DNA of 34,747 nucleotides from Legionellales bacterium (GTDB lineage Bacteria; Pseudomonadota; Gammaproteobacteria; Comchoanobacterales; Comchoanobacteraceae): NCBI GenBank assembly GCA_002691585.1, contig NZIM01000028.1, positions 1 to 34,747 of the forward strand, read 5' to 3'. Shown piece by piece: positions 26,588 to 34,747 of this stretch (position 1 is its first letter; each line of letters starts with the position of its first letter). The notes under the pieces were generated by a model. It saw only the letters and a program-made list of their open reading frames with translations, ran no database searches and was not told where the DNA came from. The position numbers and the translations under genes were made by a program.

Positions 26588-29500
26588 ACAATAAATTCAA
26601 TATTTAATCAAGGATTTACGAATCCTTTTTCTAAAATAATACAGAGTAGCCAAAATATTTCAGATACATCGACAAATATTGCTGATAATAATTTATATAC
26701 ACTGACAAGAACAGATGAGGGTAATTCTGAATATATCGAAGTAGATTTATCTCAAGGTGTTAATCTTGAAGAATTACAGAGTATTGTTTTTTATACTTCA
26801 AATGCAACATATGATCCTTCATTTAATAAAATAAAAATAGAAACAATAAATAATGTTGCACTAGATATTTCTGAAATTCAAATATGGGTTGATAATTCAA
26901 ATATTGCTCCGAATAGTACAGTATCATATTCCTCTCTAGATAATTCTGCTAATTACATGTTAAACAATTCTATTACTGGACTATCATCCAAGACAAATAA
27001 AGGCGCTGGTGAATATTTTCAATTCGATGTATCTGATACAAATTATAGAAATTTACAAGGAATTGTAATTTATGATCCATCTAAAAACCAACAAATTGAT
27101 CGTAAAGTTTCACTTCTTTATAATAATTCTTTAGTTCTAGAAATTACGTTACATAATCGTATAGATCCAGACCCAAATCCTGAAGAAAATGCATCCACAG
27201 AATTAAACCATTATTGGTATTTCATTAATACTAGTCTAAATAATAGCGATAGAATTAATAGTGTAAAGGCATCACTTGTAAATTTTAGTGCTACTGATTC
27301 CAATATAAATGGTATTGATTTTGATGGTTCAAGTAATTATATAAACTTAGGTACCAATACTATCAATGTAGGTGGAGATAATACAATTGGTAATGGTTTC
27401 AGTTTTGAGACTTATGTGAAGAGTGGAGTTGTTAATTTGTTAATTGAGATATTAGATCAAAGCGGAACATGGGCACAAATAGGACAAGATATTGATGGCA
27501 AGGGATATGGCGATATGGTAGAATCTGTAAGTTTATCGTCAGATGGAACCATAGTTGCTATTGGAGCACCAGGACATGACGCAGGTAATCTATATGACGA
27601 TAATAGAGGTAGTGCACGAGTGTATCAATATAATGGCACGTCGTGGAATCAATTAGGAGAAGACATTTATGGCTTAATAGGTGATCTAAATGGATTTTCA
27701 GTAAGCTTATCGTCAGATGGAACTATAATTGCTACTGGAGCACACTACAATGACATTACTGCAACAAATGCTGGTGTTGCGCGAGTGTATCAATATAATG
27801 GCACGTCATGGAGTAAATTAGGACAAGATATTGTTGGCGAAAATGGAGACGATCAATTTGGAAGATCGCTAAGCTTATCATCAGATGGGACCATAGTTGC
27901 GATTGGTGCACATTTAAATGATGGTAATGGTACTGATTCAGGCAGTGTACGAATTTATCAATATAATAATAATTCATGGGTTCAACTAGGAGGTGATATT
28001 GATGGAGAAGCTAGCGATGACAGATCAGGATGGACCGTAGCGATAAGTAGTGATGGAACTATAGTTGCTATTGGTTCACGATCTAATTCAAATGATAGTA
28101 GTTCCGGACATGTGCGAGTGTATCAATATGATGCTACAAAAACAACAGCAGAGACTAATCAATCGTTAAGTGATTTTGGACCAATAGGATGGAGACGTCT
28201 AGGTGCCGATATTGATGGTACTACATCTTCTGGTCATAGCGTAAGCTTATCTTCAGATGGAAAAATAGTTGCTATTAGTCATTATACATCGGGTACTAGA
28301 GTGTATCAATACGACGGCTCATCATGGAATCAATTAGGACAAGTCATTTTGGGTGAAGAAACAGGCGATCGTAGTGGATGGTCAATAAATTTATCATCAG
28401 ATGGAACCATAATTGCTATTGGAGCATACCTAAATGATGGCAATGGAAATAATAGTGGTCATGTGCGAGTGTATCAATATATTGACTCGACATGGACACA
28501 AGTAGGACAAGATATTGATGGCGAAGAAGATGGTGATTTAAGTGGATGGACAGTAAGCTTATCATCAGATGGATCTATAGTTGCGATTGGCGCACGATAT
28601 AATGACGGAAACCAGCACGAAATTAACCCTGATTTTAATAAAGGTCATGTGAGAGTGTATGAAATACCAAAGATACAACAACAAATCAAAGTAACAAAAC
28701 ACATTCTAGCCCTAGGAGACGATGACACAAACAAACTTGAACTTACCACAACAGGTAACAATACAATATTATCATTAACCAATTCAGGAACAACATATGA
28801 TGTTTCTTCAAACTCTGCATTATCAACAACCGAATTTTCACATATTGTTGGATTAATTAATGATAATACAATGAGTTTATATATAGATAACACATTAGCA
28901 GGATCAGTTGCAGTGACACCATTTTCACTAGGTACAACATTTACTAAGAATTATCTAGGCAGTGATTTATCAAATAATAGTTTATTCAAAGGAACAATGG
29001 CTTACTTCAAAACATGGTTGGATTATAAGTTATTGACCAATGAAATCACTGATTTGTATAATAATCGTACAGGTGTTAATAATGTTTATTCTAAGATAAC
29101 AAAAATTAATGGTGGATCTACAAATGAAAGTAAATCAAAAATGAAAAAAATTAGATTTGAATCAAATAATCAATCAACAATAACATTAACAGAATTACAA
29201 GTCTGGTCAGACAATAGTAATATTATTACTAATAATGTAACGATTAGTACTGAAAGTGGAAATGCAACACCAGATACAAGCATAATTGTAGATCAAAATT
29301 TAAATACATTTGTAACTCTGAATGAAGGTTTCATTGACTTTACATTAACAAACCCAGTTGATGTTTCCAATGTACAAGGTATTGTTGCTTATTCTCATAT
29401 TGATACATCTCAAAATCCAATTGTTCATAAAATTAGATATGAAACAATAAGCAATGTTAAACTTGAAATAAAAGAAATACAATTATGGACTGATGGATCA

Positions 29501-32500
29501 AATATTTTAAATGATACTAACAAATTAACATCTTCATCTGGTACAGATGTTAGTAATATAATTGATAATAATTTCGATACATATTATGAATCTTCACAGG
29601 GCACTGGTCAATACATTGAATATGATGTATCTTCATCTGATATTAGAGTAAATGACATTCAAGGAATTGTAGTTTATCCTAGCGATCATAATTCTTCTAC
29701 TGATTTATCAAATCAAAGTGAAACAAAATTATTATTATACAATAATAACAATATCGTAAAAGTTGAAGCTTTTTCAAAATCCAATAGTAATCCTCAAGCC
29801 AGTGTTTATAAATTTAAAGGAATTAATCATGATACAATTATTCCAAAGATTAAATCACTAAAGATATTAACAACTGATAATGTTAATTTAAAAATAAACG
29901 AAGCTCAAGTATGGATTAATAATGAAAATGTTATTTCAAATAGTAATATTAATGTAACTTCTCCTAATTATTATTTTGAATTTAGAGATAATAGCCAAGT
30001 ACAAATTATAGATGATTCTGAAAACTTAAGTATTCTCGATAAAATAAATAATAAACAAATTGATATCTCTAACAATTACACTAGTGATTTAAGTTATGTA
30101 CCTATTTCAATTGATGGTGTTAGAACAAGTTCAAATACGCATCTTGAATCAAAATCAATACCAATATCAGGAAATACATCTTTTGAATTATATTTAAAAT
30201 CTAATTCTATTCCAGATGATCGACGACCAACTCACTTTTGGAATTTCAGAATTGACAAATCTGTAAGTACTTCTATAAATATTCAGGATTCTATTTCAAA
30301 TGTTAGTGCAAATTTTAATAACTCTACAAATAATACATCAAAAACATTATCAAGCACAACTGGTTATACAAATACAAGTAATTCAGAAGTTATTAATATT
30401 GATCCAATTACAGTTCAAGGAACATTTAGTGTTGAATTTTATGGTCAATTTCTAAGCCCTTACAATAATGCAGGAACTTGTCCTTGGTTTTTTTTAAGTA
30501 CACATGATGGTACGAGTTATAATCATACTAATCGTCTAGTTCAATTAAAAATGCTTGCTAATGGTCGTTTGACTTTAGAAGGTCAAAACCTTACTGCCAC
30601 TCAAACTGCGAGCAGTTCTGTTCCTACAGGAGTAAATATCCATCTTATTGGTGTTTTTAATAATAATGATCTAACAGCAAAATTATATCAGAATGGACAG
30701 CTATTATTGGAAACTACTATGACTCAACCAAGAGAAACAGATACATTTAATAGATTAACTTTATTTAATATTCCTATCCTGAACGAAGGAGACGGAAGAG
30801 CTACATTTGTAAATGCATATCAAGTAAGACTTTGGAATGGAACTGCATTAACAGCAAGTCAAGTGAATAGTACATATTTAGAAAGAGAAAGTATTGAAGA
30901 AGATTCAAAAATATTTGATTATGGAATTTCTTCTGTACTATCTAAATTGTCATTAGGTTTAATAAATGATATATCAGATAATTTAGCTTTTTTTTATGAT
31001 AATAGTAATATAAAAGGAGGTCAAATTGTCAATAATGAATTAACCCATATTGTAACAACAATTGGAACTATTGATAGTTCAAGTGCAAATGTAAAAATGT
31101 ATCAAGATAGTAATTTATTATCTCTTACAACAACTGATTTTATGGTACCTATACCAAGTCTAAATTATAATTTTAATATTGGAAAATCATTAATGTATGA
31201 TACTGAATCATTGAATGTTACAAATCCAACATATTATTGGGATTTTAGAAAAAATACATTATCATCAATTACAGATTCAATTGGTGGATTAGTTGCTACA
31301 TATAATGGAACTAATTTACAATCTTCTGAATCTAATGGAGCTATTTTTCCAAATAATGAGTCCAGTACATTTATTAGCTTGCCGCAATTTTCACTTGAAC
31401 AAAAATATTCAATAGAGATTTATTTATATTTCAACAGTATTCAATCAGGAAGTAGTGATTTAATGGAAATATTTTCTTTTTTCGATAACACAAATCAGAA
31501 TGTAATACAATTAAGTGAATATTATAATGGATGGCAATTTAAAGTAACACACAAAGATTCTCCATATACATCAAAAACAGTTACTGACACTTCTAATTGG
31601 TTAACTGATCAATGGGTTCATATTATAATGACTTATACAAGATCTCAAATGGCAATTTATGTTAACAATAATACACCAGTTACCGGAACACCATTGTCTG
31701 CATCATTAAATAGTACAACATTGACATTAAGTCATCAAACAAATTGGGAAGATACAGGATTAGCATGTGCTGATATTAATAATGCTGATATAATTTCAAC
31801 TAGTATGTGGGGTGTTGGATACATTGGTGGTGTAAATACATCTACTATCAACGTAGAAAAGTCATCTTACATAGACTCAGTAAATGGAATACATTATTGG
31901 GCCCTAGGAGCAATTGGAACTAGTGATACATCAAGTTTATATAGAGGTGTTGTTGTAAAAGGTAGACTTAATAATGGAAATTTAGAATTGGCATATGCGT
32001 ATGCTTCTGTTATTGGAAATAATACATGGACATCATTTATTAATCATGTTAATGATAAATTAGCTAATACTCCTACAACATATTCTAGAAATTGGCAACC
32101 TTCAAGTGCTTTAGTGCCAGAACCTGGATCAATATCAGAACCAACTCCAGTATATAAATTTACATTTGACAATACATCAGGAACTACAATATATAATGAT
32201 GGATCTCATACAGGATTTACATTACAAACATCAAAAAGCACTAATATGTTTTCAACTACTGCTAAACTAGGAACTTATTCATTAAATACTAGTAATAATA
32301 ATTACGCTTATTCTGATTCAGGAATAAATTCATTTAATGGCGATTTTTCTATTGCATTCTGGGCAAAAGATGGAGGAAATAGTGGAGAATTAATAACAAT
32401 ATGGGATGGTGCTCATGATGAGTTATATAATAGACCTAATAATCATGCATTTATGATAGGAGGTCCAAGAGCTTATAATGGTTATTGGAGTATGATGTTT

Positions 32501-34747
32501 GTATATCTAAAGAATAATCAGCAGATTGATGCAAGAAGTGTATTTGGAAATGCTAACGCAAACTTATTAAATAAACCATCGAATCAATGGATACACATAT
32601 GTTGGACTTTTAAAGTTAATGGTGCAGCCAAATTATATGTTGATGGAACATTATTAAATACTTGGTCTAGTTTGAATAACGGAAGTGGCTTTCAACCTAT
32701 GAATTTTAATTCTAGTACAACTAGATTTACTATTGGTAGATCAATTAATAACAATCATAGTCAATGGCAATGGACAGGTAAATTAGATGATGTAAGACTA
32801 TATTCTGCTGAATTATCAGCATCACAAGTATCAGATATTTACAATTGGAATGGGGTAAAAATAGCACTATCTGCAAGTGATTCTTATGTAGGATCAAATA
32901 ATATTAATGTTGGAATAACTTCATATCCATCATCAACAAGAACATATAATTATATTGGAAGAGGACATTCAATATCTAATAGTTTTTATGGTAATGTTGG
33001 TTATTTTAGAGTTTGGAATAATGTAGAATTAACTTCTAGTGAAATAGAAAAGTTATACAATTTTAGACTAAATCAAAGTCCAGTATTTGGAAATAGCATA
33101 ACAAAAATTAATTATTTTGATGGTTTAATAAAATATTTCAGAATATATGATTATGAGTTAACTCAAAGTGATGTTTCTCAATTATATATCTCAAGAAATA
33201 ATCCAAATGCTCAATTTAATAATAATGGTAATAATACTATAATTACAATGTCATCAACAAATACTGTTTCTTCATTTACAAGCTTAGTTCCTCACGTACC
33301 AGAAACTGGACGTACAGTTGATGGTTCTAAAAATAATATTAATACGGAGTATCAATTTAATTATAATGGAGTATCATATAATGTATGGGAAGACTGGTAT
33401 AAATATTCAACATCTGATGATATTCCATCTACTGGTATTGCAATAAATTCTAGAGTATTCTCTTCTTCATCAAGTCCACATATTGGTAGTAAAGTTTTTA
33501 GTGGAGATATATATCCTGAAGTTATTTTTCGTGCAACTCAAGAGAATAATTCTTATAGAGCAAAATACAAAGTTATAAAGTTTGATAGTAACGGAGATAT
33601 GTATGGACTGCATCAAGATGATGGATGGCCAAATGATAGATATATTTATAAAGATGTTCAATTAGGTCCTGAAAATTATAGACAAATAACAAATGATATA
33701 ACAATAGGAGATTTTACTTTTGATAATAGTAATAACATTTATTACATTAAGAATCGTACATATGGTATATTTAAATTAGAATACACAAGTTCAGGACTAT
33801 TTAATGATGTTGGACATGTCGGTGGACCAAGTCAAAATGGAGATGACACTAGTACTATATATTTTCATAATAACAAATTATATTTTACATTACTAATGGG
33901 GGTTATTTATGAATTTGACATTGCTACTGAAGTAACAACTACTATAATTTCAATATTTGCTGATGTTGGTATTTCTAAAATTAGTAGTATAGTAATTGAT
34001 AGTAACGATAATATATTTTATACTGATCCTGGCTATGCAAGTATTACAGTAATTTATAAAGGTGGAACTATATTCGGAAGCTCAGTTGATTATTCTGGAA
34101 ATTCCTGGGTTGTAGATCAAAGATATGTTTTAACAAAAAGTAATAAAATTTCAGATAGTACTAATTTTGGGAGATTCAACACAAATGGACAACACTTAAA
34201 AGAAGCAATGTTTACATATCCAGCATCATTAAGAATGGATAGTGAAGGAAATATTTATGTTATGGATAAATATAGATACGATAATGATTGGAGACAAATT
34301 TTTGCAATAAACGGAAACACTGGTATAACAAATTTAATAGCTGGATCTGAAGGTTCAATATCAGTAGAAGGAAATGGAGGTAATGGACCATTTGATACAA
34401 CAGTACCAATTACACAATTTAATTTTTATTGGGTTCAAGATGATTATACATTTGATAGTTCTGATAATCTATATTTTACTACATATTACACTTATAATGT
34501 TGTTGATGAAATATTAAAAATATCAAAAGTTGCCAACAGATACATGAGCTTATTTGATAATGCTTCAATTACTTATACAGATAATAGTAATTTATGGACA
34601 GAATATATAGATATAATTAATCCACCATATTATATAATATGGAAAACTAATGGATTAAAAACGGTCAATCAATTACAATTAACAGGAGTTTTTGATAACT
34701 CACAATATATGCCAAAACAATTTGATATAATATCTTATAATGGAACA
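26585..34747 (+). CDS. Giant multi-module beta-rich protein, 3'-partial (F5/8C-like, FG-GAP-like propeller, nested LamG, NHL-like)
   Basis: ATG at 26585 (MTINSIFNQGFTNPFSKIIQ...). I checked the frame at about 27530, 29141, 31241, 32159, 33236 and 34541 and all agree. No stop-terminated + ORF is listed here, consistent with one frame running off the window. It encodes at least 2,721 codons. Confidence 0.92.
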   Translation, partial: MTINSIFNQGFTNPFSKIIQSSQNISDTSTNIADNNLYTLTRTDEGNSEYIEVDLSQGVNLEELQSIVFYTSNATYDPSFNKIKIETINNVALDISEIQIWVDNSNIAPNSTVSYSSLDNSANYMLNNSITGLSSKTNKGAGEYFQFDVSDTNYRNLQGIVIYDPSKNQQIDRKVSLLYNNSLVLEITLHNRIDPDPNPEENASTELNHYWYFINTSLNNSDRINSVKASLVNFSATDSNINGIDFDGSSNYINLGTNTINVGGDNTIGNGFSFETYVKSGVVNLLIEILDQSGTWAQIGQDIDGKGYGDMVESVSLSSDGTIVAIGAPGHDAGNLYDDNRGSARVYQYNGTSWNQLGEDIYGLIGDLNGFSVSLSSDGTIIATGAHYNDITATNAGVARVYQYNGTSWSKLGQDIVGENGDDQFGRSLSLSSDGTIVAIGAHLNDGNGTDSGSVRIYQYNNNSWVQLGGDIDGEASDDRSGWTVAISSDGTIVAIGSRSNSNDSSSGHVRVYQYDATKTTAETNQSLSDFGPIGWRRLGADIDGTTSSGHSVSLSSDGKIVAISHYTSGTRVYQYDGSSWNQLGQVILGEETGDRSGWSINLSSDGTIIAIGAYLNDGNGNNSGHVRVYQYIDSTWTQVGQDIDGEEDGDLSGWTVSLSSDGSIVAIGARYNDGNQHEINPDFNKGHVRVYEIPKIQQQIKVTKHILALGDDDTNKLELTTTGNNTILSLTNSGTTYDVSSNSALSTTEFSHIVGLINDNTMSLYIDNTLAGSVAVTPFSLGTTFTKNYLGSDLSNNSLFKGTMAYFKTWLDYKLLTNEITDLYNNRTGVNNVYSKITKINGGSTNESKSKMKKIRFESNNQSTITLTELQVWSDNSNIITNNVTISTESGNATPDTSIIVDQNLNTFVTLNEGFIDFTLTNPVDVSNVQGIVAYSHIDTSQNPIVHKIRYETISNVKLEIKEIQLWTDGSNILNDTNKLTSSSGTDVSNIIDNNFDTYYESSQGTGQYIEYDVSSSDIRVNDIQGIVVYPSDHNSSTDLSNQSETKLLLYNNNNIVKVEAFSKSNSNPQASVYKFKGINHDTIIPKIKSLKILTTDNVNLKINEAQVWINNENVISNSNINVTSPNYYFEFRDNSQVQIIDDSENLSILDKINNKQIDISNNYTSDLSYVPISIDGVRTSSNTHLESKSIPISGNTSFELYLKSNSIPDDRRPTHFWNFRIDKSVSTSINIQDSISNVSANFNNSTNNTSKTLSSTTGYTNTSNSEVINIDPITVQGTFSVEFYGQFLSPYNNAGTCPWFFLSTHDGTSYNHTNRLVQLKMLANGRLTLEGQNLTATQTASSSVPTGVNIHLIGVFNNNDLTAKLYQNGQLLLETTMTQPRETDTFNRLTLFNIPILNEGDGRATFVNAYQVRLWNGTALTASQVNSTYLERESIEEDSKIFDYGISSVLSKLSLGLINDISDNLAFFYDNSNIKGGQIVNNELTHIVTTIGTIDSSSANVKMYQDSNLLSLTTTDFMVPIPSLNYNFNIGKSLMYDTESLNVTNPTYYWDFRKNTLSSITDSIGGLVATYNGTNLQSSESNGAIFPNNESSTFISLPQFSLEQKYSIEIYLYFNSIQSGSSDLMEIFSFFDNTNQNVIQLSEYYNGWQFKVTHKDSPYTSKTVTDTSNWLTDQWVHIIMTYTRSQMAIYVNNNTPVTGTPLSASLNSTTLTLSHQTNWEDTGLACADINNADIISTSMWGVGYIGGVNTSTINVEKSSYIDSVNGIHYWALGAIGTSDTSSLYRGVVVKGRLNNGNLELAYAYASVIGNNTWTSFINHVNDKLANTPTTYSRNWQPSSALVPEPGSISEPTPVYKFTFDNTSGTTIYNDGSHTGFTLQTSKSTNMFSTTAKLGTYSLNTSNNNYAYSDSGINSFNGDFSIAFWAKDGGNSGELITIWDGAHDELYNRPNNHAFMIGGPRAYNGYWSMMFVYLKNNQQIDARSVFGNANANLLNKPSNQWIHICWTFKVNGAAKLYVDGTLLNTWSSLNNGSGFQPMNFNSSTTRFTIGRSINNNHSQWQWTGKLDDVRLYSAELSASQVSDIYNWNGVKIALSASDSYVGSNNINVGITSYPSSTRTYNYIGRGHSISNSFYGNVGYFRVWNNVELTSSEIEKLYNFRLNQSPVFGNSITKINYFDGLIKYFRIYDYELTQSDVSQLYISRNNPNAQFNNNGNNTIITMSSTNTVSSFTSLVPHVPETGRTVDGSKNNINTEYQFNYNGVSYNVWEDWYKYSTSDDIPSTGIAINSRVFSSSSSPHIGSKVFSGDIYPEVIFRATQENNSYRAKYKVIKFDSNGDMYGLHQDDGWPNDRYIYKDVQLGPENYRQITNDITIGDFTFDNSNNIYYIKNRTYGIFKLEYTSSGLFNDVGHVGGPSQNGDDTSTIYFHNNKLYFTLLMGVIYEFDIATEVTTTIISIFADVGISKISSIVIDSNDNIFYTDPGYASITVIYKGGTIFGSSVDYSGNSWVVDQRYVLTKSNKISDSTNFGRFNTNGQHLKEAMFTYPASLRMDSEGNIYVMDKYRYDNDWRQIFAINGNTGITNLIAGSEGSISVEGNGGNGPFDTTVPITQFNFYWVQDDYTFDSSDNLYFTTYYTYNVVDEILKISKVANRYMSLFDNASITYTDNSNLWTEYIDIINPPYYIIWKTNGLKTVNQLQLTGVFDNSQYMPKQFDIISYNGT
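27206..29065 (+). other. LamG/ConA-like module interrupted by a beta-propeller (ORF3)
   Basis: Head HYWYFINTSLN...GIDFDGSSNYINLGT...GFSFETYVKSGVVN. Tail HILALGDDDTNKLELTTTG...FSHIVGLINDNTMSLYIDNTLAGS...YLGSDL...MAYFKTWLDYKLLTNEITDLYNNR. Confidence 0.75.
27464..28670 (+). repeat. Seven-bladed FG-GAP/integrin-alpha-like beta-propeller, blades about 150-190 bp (ORF3)
   Basis: Seven [SWxQLGQDIDGE...SGWSVSLSSDGTIVAIGAxxNDGN...GHVRVYQYN] units. DNA 'taagcttatcatcagatggaaccatagttgctattgg' recurs at about 27527, 27701, 27870, 28039, 28231, 28385 and 28552. Confidence 0.85.
29140..29965 (+). other. Tandem F5/8C-like modules (ORF3)
   Basis: MKKIRFESNNQSTITLTELQVWSDNSNII..., KIRYETISNVKLEIKEIQLWTDGSNIL...GTGQYIEYDVSSSDIRVNDIQGIVVYPS...KLLLYNNNNIVKVEAF...VYKFKGINH. 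Confidence 0.72.
29968..33196 (+). other. Nested set of LamG/ConA-like modules (ORF3)
   Basis: LamG heads at about 29968 (YYFEFRDN), 30233 (HFWNFRID), 31230 (YYWDFRKN) and 32150 (VYKFTFDN). Three consecutive LamG tails at 32775-32850, 32945-33063 and 33119-33196. Confidence 0.68.
33268..34747 (+). repeat. Paralogous block shared with ORF1 8356-10222: FTSLVP segment, NHL-like propeller, 'LFDNASITYTD' segment
   Basis: FTSLVPHVPETGRTVDGSKNNINTEYQFNYNGVSYNVWEDWYKYS...DIPSTGIAINSRVFSS and LFDNASITYTDNSN.WTEY...NPPYYIIWKTNGLKTVN.LQLTGVFDNSQYMPKQFDIISYNGT; near-identical at DNA level. Confidence 0.88.

Noticed and set aside
27464-28670. CRISPR or satellite array interpretation of the regular repeats
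   Set aside because: Units are 150-190 bp, in-frame, and encode clear propeller blades.
27456-28691. 7-bp direct repeat ATCAAAG (27456-27462 and 28685-28691) flanking the ORF3 propeller as a target-site duplication
   Set aside because: Too short and AT-rich to exceed chance; the separation (1229 bp) is not a multiple of three, and no inverted terminal repeats or transposase are seen.
27756-28893. Minus-strand ORFs 27756..27977 and 28645..28893
   Set aside because: Antisense shadows of the propeller and LamG coding sequence, with no recognisable domain; periodicity comes from the sense-strand repeats.
33470-33661. 63-aa minus-strand ORF
   Set aside because: Shadow of ORF3; no supporting motif.
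3-34747. Diversity-generating retroelement or phase-variable cassette system
   Set aside because: No reverse transcriptase, template repeat, recombinase or invertible repeats seen in the window; diversity appears to come from module insertion/duplication.

Overview
The window is AT-rich and almost entirely coding. It holds three very large, co-directional (+), intronless ORFs in head-to-tail order: ORF1 (about 5.15 kaa, open at the 5' edge), ORF2 (about 3.65 kaa, complete), and ORF3 (at least 2,721 codons, open at the 3' edge and therefore missing from the supplied ORF track). I see no tRNA, rRNA, CRISPR array, transposase or replication gene. All three proteins are built from paralogous extracellular or virion-type beta modules: LamG/concanavalin-like lectin domains, F5/8C (discoidin/galactose-binding)-like domains, NHL-like and integrin/FG-GAP-like beta-propellers, RCC1-like repeats, and a DUF642/CBM-like jelly roll.

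The most interesting point is that the modules are not simply strung together. Many are inserted inside loops of other modules, and some insertions are nested several levels deep, like matched parentheses. Uninterrupted paralogous copies elsewhere in the window give direct before/after comparisons. The genes share a conserved N-terminus, a conserved C-terminal LamG cap and 3' flank, and a 'TCTATAATG' start context. A long perfect hairpin sits in each intergenic gap. The hairpins resemble Mimiviridae-type transcript-end palindromes, and TCTA resembles the late-promoter core reported for Cafeteria roenbergensis virus. My inference is a Nucleocytoviricota (Imitervirales-like) genome encoding a family of giant, possibly virion-associated glycan-binding/fibre proteins that diversify by nested domain insertion. 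Taxonomy and function are not proven by this window. All domain calls come from reading motifs by eye, with no profile search.
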